Source: Protea cynaroides
Taxonomy: Eukaryota; Streptophyta; Magnoliopsida; Proteales; Proteaceae
Assembly (NCBI GenBank): GCA_028583415.1
Contig: CM053267.1
Span: 52,094,914 to 52,158,913, forward strand
Length of the DNA stretch: 64,000 bases
Reading direction: 5' to 3'
The position numbers and the translations under genes are program-made. Below are positions 1 to 10,693 of this stretch, in pieces. Numbering within the stretch: position 1 is the stretch's first letter; each line of letters opens with the position of its first letter. The notes under the pieces were generated by a model. That model saw only the letters and a program-made list of their open reading frames with translations. It was not told the origin of the DNA and made no database searches.

Positions 1-522
1 TTGGCTTTTGCAGAATTTATTGGCATTGCAACTAATTTTGAAGCAGAAATTCGAGGTATATATGCTGCAAGGACTCCAAGAAGCAAAAAATTTACGCTAT
101 CAAAAAATATGGTTGGAGTTAGATGCTTGCTCGGTTGTTTCAGTCATTCAAAGTGGGAAAGTCCCTTGGTACTGCCTTCAAGAATGGTGATCATTTTCCT
201 ATTCACTTGGTACATGCTATAGGTTTGGTATACTCATAGTTTCAGAGAATCAATACAGTATCGGACAAACTAGCAAAAAAAGCTGCTAATGATAGGCAAT
301 CTTACAATTGGCAGTCTTGCCCAAATTTTGTAGCTAGGGAAATTGTGTAGGATGCTTTACACATGCCTTGATTTAGATTTTTGTAATCTTTTTGGCTTGG
401 GATGGCCCCTACTGATGGCAATGCCAAAGTTAGGGGTTATACACCCTATTAAGACTTCTTTTGTATTATTTATTTTTCATTAATATAATCTTTTGGGTTT
501 CTAGTTAAAAAAAAAAAAAAAG
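1..522 (+). mobile_element. L1-like LINE, 3' end (truncated by window edge)
   Basis: The first 190 bases encode, across two frames, the RNase H-like C-terminal part of a plant LINE polyprotein. Recognisable blocks are FEAEIRG in one frame and LQEAKNLRYQKIWLELDAC in the next, so a frameshift already breaks it. A downstream block reading as SDKLAKKAANDRQ is typical of the end of this domain. An untranslated tail follows and ends in a run of about 14 A at 509-522, the poly(A) tail expected of target-primed insertion. The 5' part lies outside the window. It is not a functional gene here. Confidence 0.75.
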
Positions 523-3405
523 AGTTGAGAACTCTAGGTTTTATGTTTTAGGTCGAGTAATAGAACAGGGAACTTAAGTCCCAAGTAAAATTTATTATAC
601 AATGTAATTTTTTTTACTAACAATCGAACATTAAAAAAAAAAAAAATTTCCCATGTAAATATATTTCACTTCCCTATAAATAGTTTCCCTTTCCCTAGCA
701 ACCAAATATAGTTAGAAAAGGTTGTTTAGTCATGTTATATTGAAGTCACAAGTTTACTTAGTTAAAATTCTAAACAGCCATCCTTAACCAACATATACAT
801 CATATCTTATACCATATAGGTAGAAGGGATTAAGGGTATCAATGGGTTTGGTTTGAGGTTATTATTAATGGAAATCATAACCTAATCGGTTAATAATCAA
901 TTCTCTTTTTTTAATCAAAACCGAACCGATTAACAATTGATTTATTAATTTCAATTAATCGGTTCATAAAAGGGTTTTTACATGGTTTAAATATTCTATA
1001 ACCATATATAATAGTACAGCAACAAAACTTTAAACATTAAATAATAAACTTAAAATATCATCTCACATAAGCATGAAATTATGTCAAAGCAAAACTTATT
1101 AAAATTGTATATTACATAGAAATATTATACATTTAGTTGGGTAGTTAATTGATTTTCTTCCGTTTCTTAATTGATTTTAACTAGTTTCTTTTCGATTTTG
1201 TTTAATCTATTTTTTATTAGTTAATTTACGGTTTAACGGTTCTAAACAACAATCGAACCAATCAACTATGCGTAAAACCAAAATCGAATGATTAATTTTG
1301 ATTTAATTCGATTCGATTTCAGTTCAAAAGAGTGTCACATTAGAAAGGATGAATCACATTCGCATAAAGCTAGGGAACAATGACATAAAGTTTATAATAT
1401 TTAATGCGAGTAACAATAAATCTTGTTGTAACCAAAAGTTAGTGAAAAAGATACTTTATTTCACGGAGAAAAGTAAGGGTAAAGTCAGTGGATAATTTAT
1501 TTCAAAACCGTGATGATTAGATGCTCTAAGATAAGGTTGGGGTCTCTATTTGAACCCATGCACTTGTGACACTGCCAAACTGCTAACATTTTGCATAACC
1601 TAGAAGTTACTGGGTAGAGTTGGTCTGACATTTGTCAAAACAACCAAAGTAGGCCAACTGGCAAAAAATCTAGCCAAACAACACTAGATTTCGACCAAAA
1701 TTTGTACAAAATTTATATTTCACTATGAAAATCCTTGTGTATGAAAATAGTTTTAAAATTACTGATTTGATCCTCGTTTAATAAAAACATTTCATGTTGG
1801 TATAATCCATTCACGATTTTTTCATTTAAAAATACTCAAAAAGAGGTCAAAATATAAACATTAAAAATAAATTTGGACATTCTTAAAAAAAAGTTAAAAA
1901 TTGTTGACAAATCAGTCTGCCGGATAGTAAGTTTTGCCTGGTTTGGACTGTTTTGGATCTTTTTGGTTGCCAATTAATTAATCAGTATTGTTTCTTGTAA
2001 GGCTACAGCTGGGTTGGTCGGATTTTTTTAAATCTCAGTCCAACATTGAGTCCCCTTAGCTGGGCCCAGATCCAGCCAGGACCTAACTCAGGGTCTGAAA
2101 AATCTTGCCCCAATCCACCCTTATGGCCGGGTTAGGACCGTCAGGCTAACTCTGATTGACCTTGACCACGAGGAGAGGGAATGGAGTTGCAGAAGTTGGG
2201 CTAGGTCGAGGAGAAAAAGAAGAAGAAGACAGGGCTAAGGAGGGCTAGGTTGGGTTCAATGCCTCAACCCTAGATCGACACGATTCGAACTTAGGGTCAG
2301 AAATTTTTAGCCCTAATTAGCCCTCAGGCCAGGGTATCTCAGCCCAAACCCTGTTTGGGCTTAGGGCAGGCTTGAACCGATGGGGTCAATTAGAATTTAT
2401 CAGCCTAAAGCTCATCAAGACTTGGTTTGCCCCAAAGAGAGGGTCTGTCAAAGACATATGTTCTCTCACAAAGGCGAGAACTCTTGCCCACTATATCATT
2501 ATCCTGAATATTAGAAAAATAAGGTTTTTTTTTTGTACAATTATATTTATGTTTATGAGTTATTTATGACAAATCATTTACGAAAATAAATTATAAGTCA
2601 TAAATAAGAACCTTTTAATACCACAAAACATAAAAGAAGTAATAATAGATTATCACAATAATGATAATCACCTTCTAACCTACTTATAGATTTTATTTAT
2701 ATTAATTTTACAAAAAAAAATTATATTAATTTATTTTAAATATAAATAAGTTCCATACCAAACAACTACATATATTATAATGTATTATATAATTAATTCT
2801 ATAATACATACTAAAGAGAGCCTAAATTACCCTTGAGTTTGAATCCTCTCCCATGTAGGTACCTTACCCTGGATCTCATGCCGTCTAGATCCACAGGAAT
2901 CATTTCATGGGTTCCATCTAGCTGTAACGAAAATGACGGGAAAAAAAATGAAATTAGAATAAAACTAAAATGAAAACTCATGTAATTGATTGTATAACTA
3001 ACCACATGAAATTTTAAATGTGATCATTAAAATTTTACAATATTTTGCAACCAAACTCCTTGAATTTTATAATGATAATAAATATACTATTTGAAATTTT
3101 AATTATTATATTTAATAATTATTTAAGATAGTAACACAACCATGAATGCAAATTATTTTTATTAAAAAAAAAAAAAAAAAAAACTAATATCACTTCTCTT
3201 CTCTTCTTTTTACTTGCAAAGAGACCAAATCATAAGGATTTTTTTTCTTACCTTGTATTTTCTGAAAAAGAAGCGACAAACGGTCCGCCCAAAGATAAAG
3301 ACAGGATTCGATCCTAAGATCCTAGCACCACTTATCTTTTCTTTTTCTATTTTTTGGTAGACAAAGAATTTATTCAACTAAACAAGGATAAGAAGCCACA
3401 TTCAA
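523..3405. other. AT-rich intergenic region, no gene seen
   Basis: No open frame here has a recognisable domain. The stretch 835-1330 repeats AACCGA/ATCGGTT-like words on both strands, which suggests a decayed MITE, but I could not define ends or a target duplication. The stretch 2000-2360 is richer in GC and repeats GGGCT/CAGGGT words, again like old transposon sequence. A poly(A) run lies near 3163-3182. The short frames at 2372-2569 and 2811-3005 look accidental. Confidence 0.5.
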
Positions 3406-3705
3406 CTAAAGAGTGGACATCAGCCATTCAGGCATCCTTGTAACTTTCATGACCTCTTGGGCAAGGAAATGCACAATATTGCTGGTATCCCTTGGAACAA
3501 AGCAGAATGAACAATAGTCAAAGGATCTAACAAGATCAATAATGTCTGATACAATCGGACGAATAAGAATATTTGTGAGTCGGACAGGATTTATGATAGA
3601 TTGAATGAGATCTTTGCAGTCCAATTCCATCACAATATTCTTGATGTGGATCGAAATAGCAGAATCAGACCAAGTCGTAAGGATTTGAAAATATATAAGT
3701 TGCAC
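3406..3705 (-). pseudogene. LINE RNase H-domain fragment
   Basis: The minus-strand frame reads like the reverse-transcriptase-associated RNase H domain (RVT_3 type) of plant non-LTR retrotransposons. It has an IVMELDCKDLIQSI-like block (the metal-binding Asp region), an internal SDIIDLVRSF helix and a FCFVPRDTSNIVHFLAQEV segment near the end. It is about 99 residues, much shorter than a full LINE ORF2, and no reverse transcriptase lies upstream. The likely reading is a 5'-truncated insertion. It is a different copy, in opposite orientation, from the fragment at the window start. Confidence 0.55.
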
Positions 3706-4708
3706 ACAAGAGAGGGGGAATGCTAGAACATGGAGCTATAACGATTGAATATAGATCTAATATTTGACATGAACATTATCATACCATTCCCTTGTTATTT
3801 ATCAAAATTGGCACATCACAATTTCATGTGGCACTACAAGGGAACCTATAATTCATACTTTAAAGCTTGGATAGACATTTAATCTTTGAGAATGGAAATA
3901 CATATTAACAGGATATACTTCTGCCTCTAGATCTCTGTTCTTTCTCATTTTCTCTCTCTTCCAAGTGACTAGATATTGATCTTTATTTATTTTTTTCCTA
4001 GTAATGTATAAGATTTTAATATATCCTAGCTACCAACATATTGATCCCTCTCCCTTTAAACTTTTTATGCAAAAAAGGGTCATGGTCTGCCACATGAGTG
4101 TCAATTTTGAGAGAGAGATACAAATGGTTGTGTATGTACATTCATGCATCAGGCCTTCGCTGAATGAGAGGGTTCAAATTTAAATTTAGACGTTTTTCCT
4201 TTTCTCCCTATAAGGACAATGGAGCATAAGGATCCTACGTAGGATTCTGATCGCCTATACATCAGGACACATGTCGATACATTATGAGGGATCAAAATCC
4301 TCACTATCGCTTGGTAATCACTATAAAAGATCCCGGTATGGAAGCCATGATCCTGCACACAAAATTTTAGGTAATGGTTTCCTACAATATTAGTGTGAGA
4401 AGCCAAACCAATAACAAGATAGGAGTGGGAATAAACTAGTGTGGGGTCCACATTTGTTAGATGAGAAATGGACCCATGGCTCATTATGTGAGAGGCTGAG
4501 GATTTTTTTCCCAAATTTTTTTTTTATTTAGAAAAATGTAAATTAAGAAGTGGTGCACCTTTTAAGCCTTACCTGGATCCAATAAACCAAGTGGTCCAAA
4601 CAAGTGAATTCTACTTATAAATCCCAAATTAGTAATCTTTTCACCCCAAAATTAGTTGTCAAAACTGCCATCTTGTCATTTTCAACAGTTTCTGGTTTTC
4701 TAAAACCA
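3706..4708. other. Upstream region of beta-tubulin
   Basis: This kilobase precedes the tubulin TATA box. A minus-strand open frame at 4149-4514 (121 codons) has no domain I recognise and overlaps what should be promoter sequence, so I do not call it a gene. Short pyrimidine tracts are present. No transposon ends were found. Confidence 0.4.
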
Positions 4709-4709
4709 C

Positions 4710-4717
4710 TATAAATA
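4710..4717 (+). promoter_or_regulatory. TATA box of beta-tubulin gene
   Basis: TATAAATA lies 124 bases before the tubulin ATG. A pyrimidine-rich leader (CTTCTCC, CCCTTTTTTCTCC) follows, as is usual for plant housekeeping transcripts. Transcription would be expected to start about 30 bases downstream, giving a leader of roughly 100 bases. The start site itself is inferred. Confidence 0.65.
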
Positions 4718-4840
4718 AAACCAAACCTCATCTTTGTATCTTCTCCATTCCACCGTAGCCCTTTTTTCTCCTTCTTCCCCCTCCCTCTGCAATCTTTCTA
4801 CATTTTCCGTCCAATTTTTAATCAATTTTGAGTAGCCAAA

Positions 4841-7800
4841 ATGCGTGAGATCCTTCACATCCAGGGTGGTCAATGTGGGAACCAGATCGGGGCCAAATTC
4901 TGGGAAGTGATCTGTGATGAACATGGCATAGATCACTCTGGAAAGTACAGTGGTGACTCTGATCTCCAACTTGAACGGATCAATGTTTATTACAATGAGG
5001 CGGGTGGGGGAAGGTACGTTCCACGGGCGGTTCTGATGGATTTGGAGCCCGGGACCATGGATTCGCTTAGGTCGGGACCTTTTGGTCGGATCTTCCGCCC
5101 GGATAACTTTGTCTTTGGTCAATCTGGTGCCGGAAACAACTGGGCTAAAGGGCATTATACGGAAGGAGCAGAGTTGATTGATTCGGTTCTTGATGTTGTC
5201 AGAAAGGAAGCTGAGAATTGCGACTGTTTGCAAGGTTTGTTTCTCAATTTGTCTGGTTTCCTTTGTTTGAGAATGGGATTGCTTCTATATCTGTTGTTTC
5301 TTGTTTATATTATAGTTTTTATTAAGATTTTGTTACTTTTGTTTGTTGTCATTTGGGTCTCGGGCTTGGATCTGAGGTTCCACTGTGGATTGTCTCCTGT
5401 TCTGGGTTATTTGATTGAAAGCTGTTATTATATTGTAGATCTTGCTTTTTATCCTTTTCGCTCTTTCTCCTTTTATTTTATTTTATTTTTTTGTGGGTGT
5501 CTTCTTGATCTTAATTTCAAGTTTTCTAGGTATTTGCATTTCAAAAATCCATTGATTTGGTTTGATTATATATTGCACATTGATATTTGTAGAGGCATCG
5601 TGTTGATCAGCTTTTTTGTCTGTGTATTTTATTTTTTTTGACATGGAGCTCGGATGACAAGAATCCATGTAGCTGACCCCATTTAGTTGATATAAGGCTT
5701 TGTTGTTGTTGTTATTGTTGTGGAATATCGTTCCTGCCATGAACATGGTAGGATTTAATATTGCACGAATTGTTACACCTTTTGATGGAGTCAGGGATCA
5801 TGGTTTGGGATTGGAGGATTCCATTCATTCTCAATGATTTACGGATTACCTGCAGCATTTGGAATGGGATATTAACTTTTCTGGTGGGGAAACTGAGATC
5901 TGTCAAAATTGGGTGCAGAGGAATCTGTATATATAGTTGATCTAAGTATGCTGGATGAGGGGAAATCTAGTGGCTGCTGCAGGACCTTTTGTATATCTTC
6001 CACATCTTTTAAATATTGAAAGTATACCCATGAAAAAGATGCTACTGTCCCTGTGTTTTCCTTCTGATATTGGAGTTTCTTAGGTATAATGTAGAGGGAC
6101 TGCAGCTTTGTAACTTGATGGTAATGGGAGGGACGCCCTTATGAATTGACTTCTTGTTCTAATCAGAAATCAATATAATAGGCATTCTTTGTTATTTTTC
6201 TTGCCCACCCTGGGATTTATGTTACAGATCCTTCAATTTAAGTTTCATTATTATTGTGTGGTCATTTATATTACCAGCTTATGTGGGTACCTCTCTTTCA
6301 CTTGTGGTTTTTCTCCTGATGTATCCATTCGTGCATCTAGCCTTTTCTTTTTCAATGTCGGTTGGAATACAATTTGTCACTCTTACAACATGACATTTGA
6401 CCTGAGCTAGTAGACGTAAATACTATTGATTTCTGAATAGGAATGTTGATGACTTTCGTAATACTAGTGATTTCTAAAAGGAATGTTGATGACCTCCATA
6501 CTTGAATCCAGATCAAGTAGTCATTTGGAAGAGAACTTTTTCTTATAGTGTAAAAGGTATCGTGTTTCGATCTTTGTAATGAAATGGTTTCATCGAATGG
6601 AGGTACCTGTTTTGATTGGGATGTAGTGCTTGTGATCCGATTCTGCACATGAATTCTGTTACCTTTGAGGTTCCTGTTTGATTTGGAGCATGGTTTAGTG
6701 TTCTTAAATATATTTTAGTTTCCACTTTGGATAAGTAGAAATATAGTTTGAGGTTGTCATCTTTGATATCTGGATAGAACATTGTTGGTTTTTAAATGTT
6801 CTCCTCGAGAGGTCCATTTGATGATTCTCTGTGTGCGTGTGTATGTGTGTGTTTGATAACTCCCTGTTTGTGTTTCCATGTGTCTTAGTGAAGTATTAGT
6901 ATAAATTCTTCATCTTGTAATTTTGTTATGCTTCTTTTCAACAGGATTCCAAGTATGCCACTCTTTGGGTGGAGGCACTGGGTCTGGCATGGGAACACTT
7001 CTTATATCCAAGATCAGAGAAGAGTATCCAGATCGTATGATGTTGACGTTCTCTGTCTTCCCATCTCCCAAGGTCTCAGATACTGTCGTAGAGCCATACA
7101 ATGCTACCCTTTCTGTACACCAGCTTGTTGAAAATGCTGATGAATGTATGGTCCTAGACAATGAAGCTCTGTACGACATATGCTTCCGCACTCTCAAGCT
7201 TGCCACTCCCACCTGTAAGTGACATTTTATCTTTGACGTCAAACTTTTAATTTAATCTTTTTCTATACTGTCATCTGATTTGATAGTGAAGTTCACTTGA
7301 TCTCACTTGTGAAATTGAAGGTTTGTGTTCCCTCATGTCTAACTTGAAGCATTTTCCTTGTCTCAGTTGGCGATCTCAATCACCTCATCTCTGCCACCAT
7401 GAGTGGTGTTACATGTTGCCTCCGATTCCCTGGACAGCTGAACTCTGACCTCCGGAAACTTGCAGTGAACTTGATACCCTTCCCCCGTCTCCACTTCTTC
7501 ATGGTTGGGTTTGCACCCTTAACATCTAGAGGCTCCCAGCAATACCGGGCCCTTAGTGTACCTGAGTTGACCCAGCAGATGTGGGACTCCAAGAACATGA
7601 TGTGTGCTGCTGACCCACGACATGGCCGCTACCTTACAGCGTCAGCCATGTTCCGTGGCAAGATGAGCACCAAAGAGGTTGATGAACAGATGATCAATGT
7701 GCAGAACAAGAACTCTTCCTACTTTGTGGAGTGGATACCCAACAATGTCAAGTCTAGTGTCTGCGACATCCCACCAATTGGTCTAAAGATGTCATCTACA

Positions 7801-8040
7801 TTTATTGGAAACTCAACCTCAATCCAGGAGATGTTCCGAAGGGTCAGTGAGCAGTTTACGGCTATGTTCAGGAGGAAGGCTTTCTTGCATTGGTACACCG
7901 GCGAGGGCATGGATGAGATGGAGTTCACTGAGGCTGAGAGTAACATGAATGATCTGGTGGCTGAATACCAGCAGTACCAGGATGCAACTGCAGATGATGA
8001 AGGGTACGAGGAAGAGGAAGAAGAGGAGGTTGCTGCCTGA
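4841..8040 (+). CDS. TUBB: Beta-tubulin (three exons, 445 aa)
   Basis: Beta-tubulin pairs with alpha-tubulin to form the GTP-binding dimer that polymerises into microtubules. The coding sequence joins 4841-5234, 6945-7214 and 7367-8040. All junctions are GT..AG and the joined frame is open for 445 codons. The N-terminus is MREI, the tetrapeptide used for tubulin mRNA autoregulation. The tubulin signature GGGTGSG falls at residues 140-146, its canonical place. Exon 3 carries the conserved C-terminal half, and the tail ends in an acidic stretch (EEEEEEEVAA). Intron 1 (1710 bp, after codon 131, phase 1) and intron 2 (152 bp, phase 1) sit where plant beta-tubulin introns normally do. Length matches the family (about 445-450). 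A TATA box lies upstream. A partial copy of the intron 1 to exon 3 part occurs at 35671-37240. Which beta-tubulin isotype this is cannot be told by eye. Confidence 0.97.
5641..5721 (+). repeat. RTE-type LINE 3' end inside tubulin intron 1
   Basis: The words CCCCATTTAGTTGATATAAG and then TTGTTGTTGTTGTTATTG match the typical 3' terminus of plant RTE non-LTR retrotransposons, which end in a short TTG microsatellite. No coding part is left, so this is a severely 5'-truncated insertion in intron 1. The same element family, in opposite orientation and with coding sequence, abuts the partial tubulin copy at 35227-35670. Confidence 0.6.
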
Positions 8041-9162
8041 GGGATTTCAAATTTCAGTTGGTCTGGGACATATATTTTAGGTGCTTGTTGTCAGTGGGTG
8101 TTATTATCTTTGACATGACGGTGAATGGTTGGCATGTCTGTATGATTTGTATGTATTAGAGCTCGTTGATTATTGTCTGACAAAGTTACTTATTTGTTGT
8201 TCTGTTTTATTATTTTATAATTCTACTTGTCTTTAAACTCCTGGTTCATCGATCAAGTAGATTGGCTGGTTCTTCCAATCTTTTGCCTAATCGCCCTGTT
8301 GTTGACCAGTGGTAAGTAATTGGATTGTCCAGGTCTATCTGCTGCATCAAAGAACTATTTTCTGTTTTTTTTTTTTTTATGAATCCTATAAAGTACTGGT
8401 TGCTATAGCATTGTCGAATCCAAATTGTATCGGGTGGTTTCATGGTTGATAACAGTGAAGCAGGGGAACAATACTTGCATAGGGGGCTTGAGTTTCTCTG
8501 GAATTAATGTTGGAATGGATGGGATCTGCAGTGGAATATAACTTACTACACTTTAATGATTGATTGGGGGTTGGGAGAATCTGTTATGCCTACTCTGCTG
8601 AATTTGGTTGTTTCATAATTGTTTGCACTCAATGATGGCATCTGTTCGTCTGCTCAAACCGCAATTGTAGGGATTCGAGGCATTACGGGATTCAAATACT
8701 CTGTCTGACTGTTGCAAGGCATTGAGGGGATCCAACGGCTGGGACTCCATTGGGACACGTGATTGTGCCAGACAGAGGATCTCAACATTACGGGCAGGAG
8801 AAGCAGATCAATGAATGTAAATGAAATGTCAGCCTTTGCATAATCTTCCTTCAAAGAACTTTCATTTTTTAAAGTTTTGTGATCAGATCTCCTTTCCCAC
8901 CATAGAAATCCTTGTTCTTTGAATCCAAGGTCGAGTAATGTCATGCCTTAGCGTAACCATCGATTCAAACAACTACTCGGATGTTAAGGAGGTGATTGTC
9001 GCGCCTCTTCTGAATTTCCATGATTTTTCAAATGTTAATTAGGGTTTGTAATTAATTATCAAACCTAACCCTAAACAATCATTTTTTTATGAAAACAAAT
9101 AAAAATGACATTACTATAAATGTTCATTAGTCACAACATATAAATTCGATAGGGTTACAACA
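8041..9162 (+). other. Tubulin 3' UTR and intergenic spacer
   Basis: The first ~200 bases after the stop are T-rich and probably form the 3' untranslated region, though I see no canonical AATAAA close to the stop. The rest has no gene, repeat end or RNA that I can support. A minus-strand frame at 8654-8944 has no recognisable content. Confidence 0.4.
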
Positions 9163-9502
9163 ATGCTGGTGAGTGAGTGCTCTAGTCTCCAGAGTCCAGA
9201 CTCCAGACTACTTCGATCTAAATCCCGCTCTCAAACTGTCTGCTGTAACCAATCATTGGTCATACGAAACGCTAATCAGGGAAGTGTTCTGCTCCAAAAT
9301 CAAGTCCCAAGTTGCGGAACGACGAGCATCAAGAGAATCGCTGTTAAGCTCCTCGTTGATCACAAAGATCTGCTCTTTTTGCTAGGCACTGAATCATCAA
9401 CAGAATCAATTGTTACTCAGGACAGGTGAGATCCATTACTAATAATAATTTACTACGTTTCATTCCTTCTTTCCGAAAAGCTTCAATAAGAATACCCCTT
9501 CT
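9163..9502 (+). other. Upstream leader of the mTERF relic
   Basis: An open frame of 88 codons (9163-9429) ends beside a possible splice donor (CAGGTGAGA at 9422-9430). The part around 9364-9410 (GATCTGCTC, GGCACTGAATCATC) is repeated at about 13219-13255, next to the second mTERF fragment, so it travelled with that gene as leader or promoter sequence. I do not recognise the encoded peptide and think it is untranslated leader. Confidence 0.35.
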
Positions 9503-10693
9503 GTGTTCCCTTCTGCAATGTTTCGTTCTCTACGTAGAGAACTATGTCATTTTGTTAGGCTTAAGGATTTGACAGTGAGCATTTTGGCTCTTAACCTAAA
9601 CCCGTCTCTCAAATTCATCTCAACAACAACAACAACAACAATAACGACAAATTCCACTGATCGACACTCTTTCACGGTCTCTTATCTCATTAACTCTTGT
9701 GGATTGTCTGAACAAGTTCAGAGACGTGTTCATTTCTTAACCTCAGAGAAACCAGATTTAGTAATTAGTTTTTTCAGAGACCACGGGATTACCAATGCCC
9801 AAATCTCCAAAATTATTAGGGTATACCAGAACCTACTCTTATTGGATACAGATAAAATCCTAAAGCCCAAAATCGAGTACTTCCATTCAGCAGGTGTTTC
9901 CTCCCCTGACCTTGTTTAGATCATCTATCGAGATCCAGGGACCTTATTACGGAGCTTAGAAAAGCAAATAATTCCTTCATTTGAGTTCTTGAGGGGTCTG
10001 GTTCAAACCAATGAAGATGTCATCCAGATTTTGAAAAGGATACCCAGGAATTCTATGTGGGTTATCAGGAATTATATGGTACCCAATATTACGGCCTTGC
10101 AAAGTCATGGTGTGCCTGAGCCCTTGATTTTGATGTTGCTGATGCTTTATCCTTCAAAATTAGTTCAGAGGCAGAGGTCTGAACGGTTTAATGAGATTGT
10201 CAAAGAGGTCAAGGAAATGGGTTTCAATCATTTGGAATCATCGTTTGTAACAGCAGTCCGAGTGATTGGTGGATTGAGCAAATCTACCTGGAAAGCCAAA
10301 TTGGGTATTTTTATGAGATGGGGTTGGTCAGAAGACGAGATTCTTTCAGCATTTTAAAAGCAACCCCTATGTATGATGTTGTCTGAGAAGAAGATAGAAA
10401 GAACTATGTACTTCCTTGTTAACACAATGGGCATGGTGCCTGCTGTAATTGCTAGATGCCCAACAGTTCTCACGTTTAGCTTGGGTATGAGAATTATTCC
10501 TAGGTGTTCAGTTATTTAAGTTCTGCTCTCAAATGGACTGATTGAGGACTTCAGCTTAGCTACTATTGTAAAAAGCTCAGAGAAGTCTTTCCTTAAAAGG
10601 TATGTGACAAAATATGAAGTTGTAGTTCCTCAACTGCTAAAGGTATATCAAGGTCAGGCTGATTGTAAGAAATACATTAATTCTGACATTTAA
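9503..10693 (+). pseudogene. mTERF-family protein pseudogene (three in-frame stops)
   Basis: Plant mTERF proteins are helical-repeat nucleic-acid-binding proteins of mitochondria and chloroplasts. One continuous frame of 396 codons, the usual family length, runs from 9503 to the TAA at 10691-10693 without a frameshift. It is interrupted by TAG at 9917-9919, TAA at 10355-10357 and TAA at 10517-10519. Family blocks are clear: SYLINSCGLSE near residue 65, then PDLVISFFRDHGITNAQISK, KPKIEYFHSAGVSSPDLV, the YMVPNITALQSHGVPEP region, and LGIFMRWGWSEDEILSAF, followed past the second stop by MLSEKKIER and VPQLLKVYQ. The threonine-rich stretch near residues 44-55 lies in the likely targeting region. 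Tandem array birth and death is common in this family, and a further fragment lies at 13199-13520. Translation from the first ATG would give only a 138-residue stub. Confidence 0.85.

Noticed and set aside
4149..4514. 121-codon minus-strand frame upstream of tubulin
   Set aside because: No recognised domain, and it lies in the expected promoter region.
4709..5233. 174-codon minus-strand frame across tubulin exon 1
   Set aside because: Antisense shadow of the highly codon-biased tubulin exon.
9036..9085. AACCCTAA words suggesting an interstitial telomere
   Set aside because: Only one or two partial units, so well within chance for plant DNA.
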